This document shows positions 1 to 8,522 of a DNA stretch of 28,164 nucleotides, in pieces. The translations under genes and the position numbers were made by a program. The stretch's first letter is position 1. Each line of letters opens with the position of its first letter. Below the pieces are notes generated by a model, which was not told where the DNA came from, did not search any database, and saw only the letters and a program-made list of their open reading frames with translations. The stretch comes from UBA6107 sp034430175 (GTDB lineage Bacteria > Chloroflexota > Anaerolineae > Anaerolineales > Anaerolineaceae), in the NCBI GenBank assembly GCA_034430175.1, contig DAOUFI010000030.1, positions 1 to 28,164 of the forward strand. The letters are read 5' to 3'.

Positions 1-169
1 GGATCTCAACCACCGACCTGGTCGCTCTTTCCAATAGATCGCTCAGGGTATTTGATCCCAAAAGATACCTGTTCAGATTCGAAAGTCCCACCCAACGATC
101 GACTGAATTTTGCGCCGCGTGATGCCCCAAAGGGGTTGCAGGTCGAACTGTGTTTGTGAATTGAGACAT
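1..169 (-). CDS. Partial protein, N-terminus only, GAF-like start
   Basis: An open frame starts at the ATG at 169 and runs off the left edge, giving 56 residues. An AAAGG stretch lies about 8 bases upstream of the ATG. The visible segment around RYLLGSNTLSDLLERATRSV resembles the amphipathic lead-in helix of GAF sensor domains, which usually has this L..LL..A...V pattern, but no diagnostic GAF core is inside the window. It lies 55 bases downstream of the NHLP-like gene on the same strand with no terminator between them, so it may be the last visible member of that operon. The function cannot be settled from 56 residues; it could also be a signalling kinase or cyclase with an N-terminal GAF domain. 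Confidence 0.5.
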   Translation of the reverse strand, partial: MSQFTNTVRPATPLGHHAAQNSVDRWVGLSNLNRYLLGSNTLSDLLERATRSVVEI

Positions 170-224
170 AATGATTACCTTTAATTCATTTTGCTACGAT
201 GATAGGTTCAATTCTTCTAAACAA

Positions 225-488
225 TCAAACCGAAAAACCGTTCATTTTTGATGCGAATTCAGCCAAAGAAGCGGCATGAATCATTGCCAACCTTTTCGCT
301 TCATCCTTCGCCAGATGGAAGTCTTCTCCAGCAAACCCTCCCGAGATGGCTTTTTCAGGATCTGCCAGAAGCAAATTTCGAAAATTGGTGTTTACAACAG
401 CAGCCGATAGAATTCGGCTATATTCCCTCTCACGAGGATAAACGAAATCAGGGTTATGCTGGTCAAAAGCTTTGAAGTAATTGCTCAT
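225..488 (-). CDS. NHLP-like (Os1348-type) small protein, 87 aa
   Basis: The ATG at 488 overlaps the TGA of the upstream DUF5317 gene as ATGA and is preceded by GGAG, so translation is probably coupled. An in-frame upstream start at 533 would lie deep inside the DUF5317 gene and is less likely. The protein has an FRNLLLADPEKAI segment, then a GEDFHLA..EA stretch, and ends in SLAEFASKM. This pattern (F..LL.DP..A, F.L..E, SL.EFA) resembles the nitrile-hydratase-leader-like small proteins common in Chloroflexota. It has no cysteines and no obvious core peptide, so a role as a RiPP precursor is doubtful; a stand-alone partner or signalling protein fits better. The family call rests on remembered pattern only. 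Confidence 0.6.
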   Translation of the reverse strand: MSNYFKAFDQHNPDFVYPREREYSRILSAAVVNTNFRNLLLADPEKAISGGFAGEDFHLAKDEAKRLAMIHAASLAEFASKMNGFSV

Positions 489-1069
489 TTTTTCTCCACT
501 GTCTTTGACTCGTTTGGTCCACCCAAAGACCATAAAAGCCAGATGACGCCGAGTGAAATCAGGATATCGCCTGCGCTGAACGCAACAATAAAAATCTTTG
601 CGTCAACCACAAACCGGTCAGAAAGAAAAGCCAACCTGGTAGCCGCCTCGTTCAGGACGATATCTTTTCCCGTTCCCAGTCTGGACCCCAACTGAAATGT
701 GAAATTTGGTAATGTCGTGGTCATCTTCTTTATTGTTTCAGGGCTTATCGGCATTAATCCGCCGTTGAGCGAGATCACAAGAAAATTCGCCAAGAAACCC
801 GTGAAGATAGGCCAGAAACTGGTTAACTTGATGTTAAAGATCGCAAACAACAACAATAAAGCTTGCGAACTTACCAATACAACTGCAGCCAGGGAATCAG
901 AAACCGATCGGCTGATCGAAGGAATAAAGAAGACGAGAATCTGCGGGATAAACGCGACCAAAACCAGCCACGAGTATCTCAAACCGTCGTATCGATACTC
1001 TCTTTTTTTAACCCATGCCCTGGTCAATCCTGCGATTAGACCTATGACTACTGCAAGGAGCAGGATCAT
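485..1069 (-). CDS. DUF5317 family membrane protein
   Basis: A 194-residue, mostly hydrophobic protein with about five membrane segments: residues 1-15, 31-50, 60-80, 84-103 and 158-180. The motif LNGGLMPIS after the fourth segment is the feature I associate with DUF5317 proteins of Chloroflexota and Clostridia. The biochemical role is unknown. The start at 1069 lies 11 bases after the stop of the 40-residue peptide gene and has no clear ribosome binding site, which suggests coupling to that gene. Its stop overlaps the next start by four bases. The tight packing argues for one transcript with the peptide and the NHLP-like protein. Confidence 0.75.
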   Translation of the reverse strand: MILLLAVVIGLIAGLTRAWVKKREYRYDGLRYSWLVLVAFIPQILVFFIPSISRSVSDSLAAVVLVSSQALLLLFAIFNIKLTSFWPIFTGFLANFLVISLNGGLMPISPETIKKMTTTLPNFTFQLGSRLGTGKDIVLNEAATRLAFLSDRFVVDAKIFIVAFSAGDILISLGVIWLLWSLGGPNESKTVEKK

Positions 1070-1080
1070 CGATCAATTGC

Positions 1081-1203
1081 TTAGTGAATGATGGGGCCGA
1101 TAAGTTCAGGAGCACTGGCAGCAATCACAAGCATGGTTAAGGTCAAGACAAAGATAACCAGGCGAGCAGCTTTTTTGGTAGATGCGGAAATTTGAGCGAA
1201 CAT
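1081..1203 (-). CDS. Small hydrophobic peptide, 40 aa
   Basis: A short frame of 40 codons with ATG at 1203, preceded by a strong GGAGG six bases upstream, ending in TAA 11 bases before the DUF5317 gene. The peptide has a polar, lysine-containing N-terminus (STKKAAR at residues 8-14), one hydrophobic helix (about residues 15-30, LVIFVLTLTMLVIAAS) and a short tail APELIGPIIH. That arrangement fits either a single-span membrane peptide or an uncleaved or cleaved signal peptide releasing a short C-terminal product. It is the first gene after the direct-repeat promoter region, so it may be the main product of that promoter. No family is recognised. Confidence 0.65.
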   Translation of the reverse strand: MFAQISASTKKAARLVIFVLTLTMLVIAASAPELIGPIIH

Positions 1204-1243
1204 TATAGCCTCCGTATAGAAATAGATTTTGATCATTTCAATG

Positions 1244-1291
1244 ATTATCCATCCGGATAGGCTTCAAAACAGGCTTCAATAAGGGCTTCAA
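1244..1291 (-). promoter_or_regulatory. Triple 12-bp-period direct repeat with -10 box
   Basis: On the minus strand TTGAAGCC occurs three times, at 1291-1284, 1279-1272 and 1267-1260, with exact 12-base spacing. A GATAAT at 1249-1244 follows 10 bases after the last repeat, and the peptide ATG is 40 bases further on. SARP/BTAD regulators typically bind short direct repeats spaced about one helical turn apart, just upstream of a -10 box, and such a regulator is encoded immediately upstream. That this regulator binds here is inference. Confidence 0.6.
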
Positions 1292-1332
1292 CCTGTTTAG
1301 TTTCATAAGTAATTTTTAAGATTTTGGAAATT

Positions 1333-4300
1333 CTATCGCATTAGATCGTCAAACATACCACTGGTCTGCAATCCCGGTTCAACTCCCAGCTCAACCAGCA
1401 GAGTTTGTTTACAGGTCTCGAATGTCCGTCTGATCGAAGATCGGTCTCCCTGTGAGGCATATACCTGCATCAGGAGGATGTAGGCGGCTTCATTGCAATG
1501 ATCCTGTTCAAGCACTTTCTTGATGACCTGAATTGCTGCTGAAGAGTGTTCATTTTTAATCAGGAGATTCGCCAAGCGCAATCCCGCTTCAACGAACATT
1601 TGCTCGTAGTTTTGCCTCTGTGCCAAAACCCAGGCTTGATCAATTTTCGGAAGAAATGGCCCCTGGTAGACAGCCATTGCGGCTTTTAAATGCTTGATCT
1701 GGATGTCTTCTTCATCTTCAGAATGAACTTGTGACAATTCACGGGTAAACCTTTCGACATCGTAATCATAGTCGATGGCACGATTGAATACGTATGTTTC
1801 ATTCGTAAAGGTAACTGAATCGTTACCAATTGCCCGACGTAACCGATAGATGGCATTCTTAAATCTGATCTTCAATTCCTCCGCCGATGAATCCGGCCAA
1901 AAAGCTTCGCCAATTTCCTCTTTTGTTACTCCGTTAGGGTTTGATAAAATAAAGAAAAAAAGATCGCGTGAAGTTTGGGATTGCCATTCAGTCGAACTAA
2001 TTATCTGATCACCCAATTTCACCTGCATTTTTCCGAAGGCACGAATTGAAAGCTGATAACTCGTGAATTGTATACTTGAATTTTGCCGGCGAATGTTCCT
2101 TCGGATCTCAGGCGTTTTAGTTTGAAACTCATTTACAAGTTGAACCAAATAAAGCAATGGTTCAAATCCCACCATTTGTTGACTTGCTTCTTCAAATATA
2201 TATTTGAATTCAAAACCAATTTGCACCAGAATATTTCTAGCTGACTCCACCATCCGTGAATCGCGCACATTTTGAAGTGTGACGCGTGCCTGTGCCCATT
2301 TTTTTTCAATCAGTAAAGCTACTGTTCGAAGCAAATTCGCTTTTAAGCTTTCAGTTATCTCACTTTGATGACTAAAACTGGAAATTAGTTTGTCTAGGTC
2401 ATCCTCAACCCCATAAACTTGCCCTATCCGTAATGCGAGTGCAGCTTTCTCCAATCGGCAAATGTTTTTCTCGTATTCATATCCATTATCAAGCGCTTTT
2501 TTCATCGCTAAATCAAGGTTTGTAGAGGCTTCTGAAAATTTTCCTTCAACACGATTCAAGACTGAAGTGGATAGCTCCAAATAGAAACTCATTTCAGGTT
2601 CATCAAGCGCTGTAACAATTTCTTTGACCAATGAATATGCCTGCTGAGCCTCATTGAAGGCTCCCAAATCTCTGAACAGATCACCCATACTGATTAATAT
2701 AAAGCCTTCGACTCGGGGATACATTGTTAAGCGAGCATGTTGCAATGACCTTTCAAATGAGAGTGCGGCTTGTTCGTATTGTCCACGGAGATGTTGCAAG
2801 TAGCCCAAATTATTCAGAACATTCGCCTGCCACATTGAATTTCCCGATGACTGCCATTGTTTGAGTGCCTCTTGGTAAGCTTTTTCCGCGTTCTCAAAGT
2901 TGCCCAGACGTCGCTGCGCCAGGCCCATTTCCATCAACACACCGGCAATCTCTTCCTTCTGCCCAAATGAGTCAAACAAATATCGGGCTTTGGATAATGA
3001 ATCAAGCGCGGAGATAAGATCACCCTGCTGGAACAGACTCAATCCACGAGCGCGGTAAGCTTCAGCGCAGAGCTCTTCCATCCCTGAATACTTCTCCGCA
3101 ATTCCGATGGCTTCTGTAGCGTCCTGCAGCGAGGCGGAATAGTCGCCCATATGATTTCGTAAAATACTACGTCGGTTGAGTGAACGGCAGAGATCCAACT
3201 CTTTTCCGGGTGACCTCAATCCAGCAATTGCCTGGTCAAAAAGATCAAGACTCTCTTTTGTCTTTCCTCTAAAAAAGGCAATCGTCGCTTTGATCGAGAT
3301 TAATTCTGGCGCGGTTTTGAGAAAATCATCCGCCAGGTTATCCACCCAATTCGATAAAGTCACCAATTTTCCGCCATTGATGAAAGATGGAGCCGCCTTA
3401 TAGATCAGGTTAAAAATTCCTGCTTGATCTCCCTGACGATTGAGAATCTCATACGCCCTCTCCCATTGGTTTTGATCAATGTAATATTGGGAAAGAGATT
3501 TTTCAATTTTCTCAGTTTCTTCAGGGAATTGCAGACGCATACGGTTCTGTAGGAAATCGCGGAAGAGATGATGATAACGCAGGAATAGAACATCTTCTCC
3601 CACAGAAAGGACAAAGAGATTGTCCCGCATGATCTGTGAAATTCGTTCGTTCCAGGGATAATTCCTAAGAGAAAGTGTCTTTCCAATTACCTGTTCGCAG
3701 AGATGCGCGTCGAACTCTTCCAACAATGAAGTACGCAGCAAAAAATGTTGCACCTCTTCGGATTGTCGGTCAAAAACCTGTTGAGCCAGGTATTCATAAA
3801 CACCTATTCCAGAAACCTTGTTCAACCTGGAACGATCTTCAGCGCCCTTAGGACTGATTTGTGCCGTGAGCAGCAATCCAGTGATCCAACCCTCAGTCTG
3901 TGTCACCAGCTCAACCGCGCGGCTATCCGAAATATTCTGGTGATAATTTTCCAGGAGAAGTTGCTTCACCTCTTCAGGCAAAAAAGCCAGCTCCTCAAAG
4001 CTCAGGCCAGATACCTGATTTCGCGCGACCAATAAAGAAAGGTCTGGCAAAGTCAATAGCACACGGGATGAAATGATGAAATGACAGTTTTCTGCCATCT
4101 CCTGAACGATACGATTAATGAAAGGTTCGATCTGTTTGCCATCTCGTACCAGGTGATAATCTTCGATAACAAAAACAAAATGCTCGGTAATGTTTTCAAA
4201 AGCGTCATTTACAATGGCAGCAATGACAGGATCGTAGTTCAACCTGTCCTGATTGAGCTCTGAAAGCGCTGCCATTGCTTTCTTGCCAAATGCTGGGAAT

Positions 4301-4572
4301 CTTAAAGTCAAAGCCGAAATAAAATGAGCGATGAAACGTTGTGGGTCACAATCCAGCGAATCAAGAGAAAGCCAACTTACCGGAAGTTTCGTGGTGCAGG
4401 CATAATCAACCAGTAGCGAGGTTTTTCCATAACCTGCCGGAGCAGCCAGAATCAAAAGTCTGTAATCCAAAATGCTCTGTAGGAATTCAAGCAACCGTGG
4501 CCGCGATAAAACCTCCTTGCGTCGACGGGGAATCATAATCTTGGTTTTAATTACCGCAGTATCCATCTTCAT
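1333..4572 (-). CDS. MalT-like ATPase/TPR regulator with BTAD domain
   Basis: A 1079-residue signal-responsive transcription regulator. The N-terminus carries a MalT-type NTPase with P-loop APAGYGKTS (about residues 44-52) and a FVIEDYH Walker B-like segment. TPR-like repeats fill the middle (roughly 370-700, for example LGNFENAEKAYQEALKQW). The C-terminus has an OmpR-type winged helix (about 835-925, with FWPDSS...KNAIYRLRRAIG) followed by a bacterial transcriptional activation domain (about 930-1075, ending near LGVEPG). DNA binding by the C-terminal wing instead of a LuxR helix-turn-helix is usual for this Chloroflexota and actinobacterial class. ATG at 4572 is chosen over an upstream TTG at 4593, which has no ribosome site; ATG at 4566 is also possible. 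The operon with its adjacent repeats suggests local control. The inducer is unknown. Confidence 0.9.
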   Translation of the reverse strand: MKMDTAVIKTKIMIPRRRKEVLSRPRLLEFLQSILDYRLLILAAPAGYGKTSLLVDYACTTKLPVSWLSLDSLDCDPQRFIAHFISALTLRFPAFGKKAMAALSELNQDRLNYDPVIAAIVNDAFENITEHFVFVIEDYHLVRDGKQIEPFINRIVQEMAENCHFIISSRVLLTLPDLSLLVARNQVSGLSFEELAFLPEEVKQLLLENYHQNISDSRAVELVTQTEGWITGLLLTAQISPKGAEDRSRLNKVSGIGVYEYLAQQVFDRQSEEVQHFLLRTSLLEEFDAHLCEQVIGKTLSLRNYPWNERISQIMRDNLFVLSVGEDVLFLRYHHLFRDFLQNRMRLQFPEETEKIEKSLSQYYIDQNQWERAYEILNRQGDQAGIFNLIYKAAPSFINGGKLVTLSNWVDNLADDFLKTAPELISIKATIAFFRGKTKESLDLFDQAIAGLRSPGKELDLCRSLNRRSILRNHMGDYSASLQDATEAIGIAEKYSGMEELCAEAYRARGLSLFQQGDLISALDSLSKARYLFDSFGQKEEIAGVLMEMGLAQRRLGNFENAEKAYQEALKQWQSSGNSMWQANVLNNLGYLQHLRGQYEQAALSFERSLQHARLTMYPRVEGFILISMGDLFRDLGAFNEAQQAYSLVKEIVTALDEPEMSFYLELSTSVLNRVEGKFSEASTNLDLAMKKALDNGYEYEKNICRLEKAALALRIGQVYGVEDDLDKLISSFSHQSEITESLKANLLRTVALLIEKKWAQARVTLQNVRDSRMVESARNILVQIGFEFKYIFEEASQQMVGFEPLLYLVQLVNEFQTKTPEIRRNIRRQNSSIQFTSYQLSIRAFGKMQVKLGDQIISSTEWQSQTSRDLFFFILSNPNGVTKEEIGEAFWPDSSAEELKIRFKNAIYRLRRAIGNDSVTFTNETYVFNRAIDYDYDVERFTRELSQVHSEDEEDIQIKHLKAAMAVYQGPFLPKIDQAWVLAQRQNYEQMFVEAGLRLANLLIKNEHSSAAIQVIKKVLEQDHCNEAAYILLMQVYASQGDRSSIRRTFETCKQTLLVELGVEPGLQTSGMFDDLMR

Positions 4573-4586
4573 AACGGTAAAACTAC

Positions 4587-4646
4587 CTTGCAATTATCAA
4601 GGAATTATTCTTTCATGATAATACACTAGTGATCGTGATTTTACAA
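4587..4646 (-). promoter_or_regulatory. Promoter of the BTAD regulator with palindrome
   Basis: Reading minus, TTGTAA (4646-4641), a 17-base spacer and TATTAT (4623-4618) form a good sigma-70 type promoter for the regulator. Downstream of the expected start site an inverted repeat CCTTG-7-CAAGG lies at 4587-4603, placed where a repressor or autoregulator could bind. The palindrome is short, so its role is uncertain. Confidence 0.5.
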
Positions 4647-4776
4647 CCAAACCTAACTTGAAACGAACATGATTTTGCTGGAGATTGAAATGATAAATCC
4701 TCTTATAATGAGTTCCAGCGCAGGGCAAATTCAGCAGCAGTCAATCATTGTAGAACGATTCAATTATGAGGAAATG

Positions 4777-5571
4777 ATGTTCACCTTTCTATCAAAATTC
4801 TTACCACTCTTCGTCTACCCGATCGGGTTCGCCAGTCTGCTCATCTTTCTGGCTATGATCTTTTGGAAAAAAAGGAAAGCTACCTTTTTTTTCATCCTGA
4901 TTGCCTTTCTATTGCTCTTCCTGGGTGGGAACAAGTATGTCGCCTTTTCTCTGGCAAAGTCGCTTGAATGGAAATACATACCAGCGGAATTGCCTGCCCG
5001 GGCAAATGCGATCGTGATTCTGGGAGGTGCGACTGAATCGGCACTCTATCCCCGCCCCGAAGTGGAACTGAACTCCGCTGCGGATCGCCTGTTCCATGGA
5101 GCAGCGCTGTATCATGAAGGGAAAGCTCCGTACGTTCTCTTAAGCGGTGGGGATATCGATTTTCTCACCCTGAGTGACATTTCACCAGCAAAAGACATGG
5201 CCAGTGTGATGGAGATGCTGGGCGTTCCCGAAGACGCTCTTTGGCTTCAGGGTGAATCGCAAAATACCTATGAAGATGCCCTTTACAGTTGCAAGATGCT
5301 TAAAGAGAAGGAAGCAAAGACGGTCATCCTGGTCACATCAGCCATGCATATGCCCCGCTCCGTTGCAGTTTTTCAGAAACAAGGATGCGATGTGATTCCC
5401 TCCCCCACCGATTTTACGATCACTGAGGCAGCCTGGAACAACCTGTGGCATTCAGACTTTGAAGAATTCATGATCAACCTTGTACCCAGCTACAGCAACC
5501 TTTCTTTGACCACCAAGAGCCTAAAAGAGTACATTGGTTGGATCACCTACCGACTGAAAGGTTGGCTATAA
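4777..5571 (+). CDS. DUF218 / YdcF-ElyC family membrane protein
   Basis: A 264-residue protein with two N-terminal membrane helices (about residues 8-28 and 35-52) and a DUF218 domain. Recognisable pieces are AIVILGGA, the SAADRLFHGAALYHEGKAP helix, LLSGGD, SQNTYEDA and TSAMHMPRSVAVF. DUF218 proteins such as YdcF, SanA and ElyC act at the membrane, and some affect envelope precursors, but the exact reaction is not known. The frame is open from 4669, but GAGG at 4768-4771 sits five bases before ATG 4777, and a TATAAT lies at 4704-4709, so the shorter form is preferred. ATG 4774 is an alternative. It is transcribed divergently from the regulator and convergently with the ABC transporter. Confidence 0.85.
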   Translation: MFTFLSKFLPLFVYPIGFASLLIFLAMIFWKKRKATFFFILIAFLLLFLGGNKYVAFSLAKSLEWKYIPAELPARANAIVILGGATESALYPRPEVELNSAADRLFHGAALYHEGKAPYVLLSGGDIDFLTLSDISPAKDMASVMEMLGVPEDALWLQGESQNTYEDALYSCKMLKEKEAKTVILVTSAMHMPRSVAVFQKQGCDVIPSPTDFTITEAAWNNLWHSDFEEFMINLVPSYSNLSLTTKSLKEYIGWITYRLKGWL

Positions 5572-5572
5572 A

Positions 5573-5613
5573 AGAAAGACCGCGCGCAAATAAACTGCGC
5601 GCAGTCTTTCTTC
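5573..5613. terminator. Bidirectional terminator hairpin
   Basis: Between two convergent genes, GAAAGAC-CGCGCGCA pairs with TGCGCGC-AGTCTTTC across a short AATAAA-type loop. Runs of A and T flank the stem, so it can end transcription from both sides. Confidence 0.85.
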
Positions 5614-5627
5614 CTGAATAAAGTATC

Positions 5628-7688
5628 TTAAACAAAGTTCTCGCGAATCTTCGCGCTGGTGAAATCCATCAATGCCACGATGAGAACGATGCCGACAACA
5701 ACCGTCCCTGCTTTATGGTACTGCAGGCTATTGTAGTAGGTACTGAACATTAGGCCGATACCGCCGCCACCCGCGAAACCAATAATCGTTGCCATGCGAA
5801 TATTTATATCCCATTGATAGATCAGGTAAGACAAAAACGGCGGGACAATCTGTGGAACAATGGCGTAGCCGATCATTTGGAGCTTGTTGGCGCCCGCGGC
5901 ATTGACCGCTTCGATAGGACCCGGATCAATGCTCTCGATCGCCTCAGAGAATAGCTTACCCATTAACGCGAAAGTAGTGATCGCCAGAGCCAACATCCCT
6001 GCGAATGGTCCAATACCTACCCAGAAGACAAAGATCGCCACATATAATAACGCTTCGATGGAACGTAATATATTGAATGAAGCCCGGCTGATGTAGAAGA
6101 TCCAACTGGAGAACCTGCTCTTTCCTGTCAGGTTTTTGGCTGCCAGAAAACTGAAGGGAATTGCCAGGATACCGCCAATCGTGGTGGCCATGAATGCCTG
6201 CATGACGGTGATCACCAATTGCTCAGTGACACCTTTGACAACTCCAGACGAGAGATCAATGCTTATGAAATCAAGCAATAATTGCCCAAATGTCGAACCC
6301 GGATTGAAAAGGTCTTTAAGGTTGATCTCTGTAATGGTCCAGCAATAGATAAAAGCTACGGCGCCAATCAGGATATACACGACTTTGCGTATCTTCTTCC
6401 AGACAGAGACTTTTGCTTCCGTGGGTGGTTGATCTTTGAGGATTTGGTTGCGCCATCGGCTACTGATGAAGTCAACAATAATGATCACAACCGCGATAGC
6501 CCACAACGCGGCCGCATATTGCTGATATCCACCCTGCCGGATCGTTTCAAGAACGAAGAAGCCAATTCCTCCACCAGCCACAAAACCGATCACTGTGGCT
6601 GAGCGCATATTTATATCCCAACGTAAAAGCGTATAAGAGAGGAACGGAGGAATGATCTGCGGGATAACTCCGAAGCGAATTACCTGGAAGAAATCTCCAC
6701 CAGTGGCTTCGATGGCTTCGATCGGACCCGGGTCGACATGCTCAATCTCTTCCGAGAAAAGCTTTGCCAACGCGGCAATCGAGTGAATGGTCAACGCAAT
6801 CACGCCCGCAAAAGAGCCCAAACCAACCCAGACAATAATAATTAACCCCCAAACCACCGTATCGACCGCGCGAACAATGTTTAAGATCCCTCGGGTAATG
6901 TAATAGATAACCGATCCACCGGGTACACGCCGCATGATATTGTGTGCTGCCAGAAAGCTAATGGGGATGGCAAGAATTGTCGAGAATATGGTTGCCATCA
7001 ACCCAATGGCAATTGTTTCAACGATCTTCCCAGTTTGGAATCCCTGTATCCTTTCACCCGGCGTTTTCGCGTTGCCGAACCAGACATCCCAAATGGTCGC
7101 GGTGATTTTTCCCTTACCGCCAAAAATCCGACCAACGTTCTCACTGACAAATATGGTTGGCCCTGTCTCGCCATGAAGTTTGGCGTCAACAGCATTCCAC
7201 ATACACTTCCAACCACACACCACCACCTTATCGCCTTCTTGGGTGGAGAAGAAATCCGGATTGGCAATTTTGTACATCACCGTCTTGGCAGCATCGAATC
7301 GGGTAACTAGCCGGTCCAGCTTGATGTCAGTAACGTACCAACCTACCACGTAGAGAATGATCGCTCCAGCCAGAAAAGCAATCAGAATTGGCGATTTCTT
7401 GCTGGTAGACAGAACAAATGCGTCGTAAATATTCCAAAGATAATAAAAGATCAGCGGAATTACCAGCCAGGAATAGATCATGTTCCCGATCTGCACAGCA
7501 CCGATCTCATAATTTGCAAATCCCCATAATACCAGAAAGCCTAAAATCAATGAAAAGGCGAATATGGTTATTCCACGCCAGGTTTTCTTCTGGAGAAACT
7601 GACCGGAACCCGGAAGAACAATTGAGCAGAAAGGTGCAAGTTCTTCAAGTTCAGGAAGATGAGCTTTCTTTGATGTCTCAGATGTCAT
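5628..7688 (-). CDS. phnE: Fused tandem PhnE-type ABC permease
   Basis: A 686-residue permease of the phosphonate-type importer made of two PhnE-like halves in one chain. Each half has a full set of helices and an EAA loop: EEIEHVDPGPIEAIEATGG in the first and EAIESIDPGPIEAVNAAGA in the second, each followed by a VIPQI.PPFLSY or IVPQI.PPFLSY segment. A further hydrophobic N-terminal region of roughly 200 residues precedes the first half. It starts with a PGSGQFLQKKTWRG segment, has about four membrane helices, and includes a soluble loop with CGWKC. Single PhnE proteins are about 250-290 residues, so the transporter could work with one copy of this chain per complex. It lies 31 bases after phnC. 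The substrate is unproven: phosphonate, phosphite or another oxyanion. Confidence 0.9.
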   Translation of the reverse strand: MTSETSKKAHLPELEELAPFCSIVLPGSGQFLQKKTWRGITIFAFSLILGFLVLWGFANYEIGAVQIGNMIYSWLVIPLIFYYLWNIYDAFVLSTSKKSPILIAFLAGAIILYVVGWYVTDIKLDRLVTRFDAAKTVMYKIANPDFFSTQEGDKVVVCGWKCMWNAVDAKLHGETGPTIFVSENVGRIFGGKGKITATIWDVWFGNAKTPGERIQGFQTGKIVETIAIGLMATIFSTILAIPISFLAAHNIMRRVPGGSVIYYITRGILNIVRAVDTVVWGLIIIVWVGLGSFAGVIALTIHSIAALAKLFSEEIEHVDPGPIEAIEATGGDFFQVIRFGVIPQIIPPFLSYTLLRWDINMRSATVIGFVAGGGIGFFVLETIRQGGYQQYAAALWAIAVVIIIVDFISSRWRNQILKDQPPTEAKVSVWKKIRKVVYILIGAVAFIYCWTITEINLKDLFNPGSTFGQLLLDFISIDLSSGVVKGVTEQLVITVMQAFMATTIGGILAIPFSFLAAKNLTGKSRFSSWIFYISRASFNILRSIEALLYVAIFVFWVGIGPFAGMLALAITTFALMGKLFSEAIESIDPGPIEAVNAAGANKLQMIGYAIVPQIVPPFLSYLIYQWDINIRMATIIGFAGGGGIGLMFSTYYNSLQYHKAGTVVVGIVLIVALMDFTSAKIRENFV

Positions 7689-7719
7689 TAGTCGATCTCA
7701 TAATAGAAGAAATGGGGAA

Positions 7720-8478
7720 TCAAACAATCTCAACTCGTTCGGCATCTTTTCCATAAATCTGCTTGAATTGAACATCATCAATTTCTTTCGGCAACCCCTC
7801 AAAAACCAGGCGACCATCCTTCAACGCAATAGCTCGAGTGGCGTAGCGATGGACAAGATCCAGAAAATGTAAGCTGCAAAGTACCGTGATGCCAAATTCC
7901 TTGTTAAGTTGTTCCAGATATTTTAAGATTGAATGGGCCAGGACTGGGTCCAGTGAAGCAACCGGTTCGTCCGCCAGAATCATCTTCGGGTTTTGCATCA
8001 ACGCTCGGGCAATACCGACACGCTGTTGCTGACCTCCTGAGAGAGAGTCAGCGCGAACATCAATCTTATCCAACAGCCCAACCATCTCCAGGTTCTTTTT
8101 CACATTTTCATGATCTTCTTTTGAAAAAACATGAAAAAGGCTTGGCAAGGTGGGCGAATACCCGAGCCTTCCGGTTAATACATTCGTGTTGACAGAAGAG
8201 CGTTTGACCAGGTTAAACTGCTGAAAGATCATCCCTATTTGCCGGCGGATATTTCGAATCTCTTTCCCCGATGCAGCAGTGACATCCACACCGTTCCAAA
8301 TGATCTTTCCGGAAGTAGGTTCGATCAACCGATTAATACAGCGCAACAGCGTGGATTTTCCGGAACCGCTTAAGCCAATTATGGCAAGGAATTCGCCTTC
8401 AGCGACTTCAAAACTGACGTTCTGGAGAGCCTGGGTGCCATTGGGATAAGTTTTACAGAGGTTTTCAATTTTAAGCAT
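7720..8478 (-). CDS. phnC: Phosphonate-type ABC transporter ATPase
   Basis: A 252-residue ABC ATPase with Walker A GLSGSGKST, the Q-loop IFQQFNLV, signature LSGGQQQRVGIARAL, Walker B MILADEP and a switch histidine in CSLHFLDL. The segment between the Q-loop and the signature (VNTNVLTGRLGY..) is typical of PhnC. It powers uptake through the fused permease encoded 31 bases downstream. The ATG at 8478 is preferred over an in-frame TTG at 8490, which has no better ribosome site; an AGGTTGGT stretch lies upstream of the ATG. It is separated from phnD by a hairpin with a T-run, so it is probably made at a lower level than the binding protein. Confidence 0.92.
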   Translation of the reverse strand: MLKIENLCKTYPNGTQALQNVSFEVAEGEFLAIIGLSGSGKSTLLRCINRLIEPTSGKIIWNGVDVTAASGKEIRNIRRQIGMIFQQFNLVKRSSVNTNVLTGRLGYSPTLPSLFHVFSKEDHENVKKNLEMVGLLDKIDVRADSLSGGQQQRVGIARALMQNPKMILADEPVASLDPVLAHSILKYLEQLNKEFGITVLCSLHFLDLVHRYATRAIALKDGRLVFEGLPKEIDDVQFKQIYGKDAERVEIV

Positions 8479-8522
8479 TTTGATTACCAACCTGGAATTT
8501 TGTTTTCGAAATTAATAATAGC

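Noticed and set aside
699..1091. Plus-strand frame of 130 codons opposite DUF5317
   Set aside because: It is a shadow of the membrane protein on the other strand and has no family resemblance or ribosome site.
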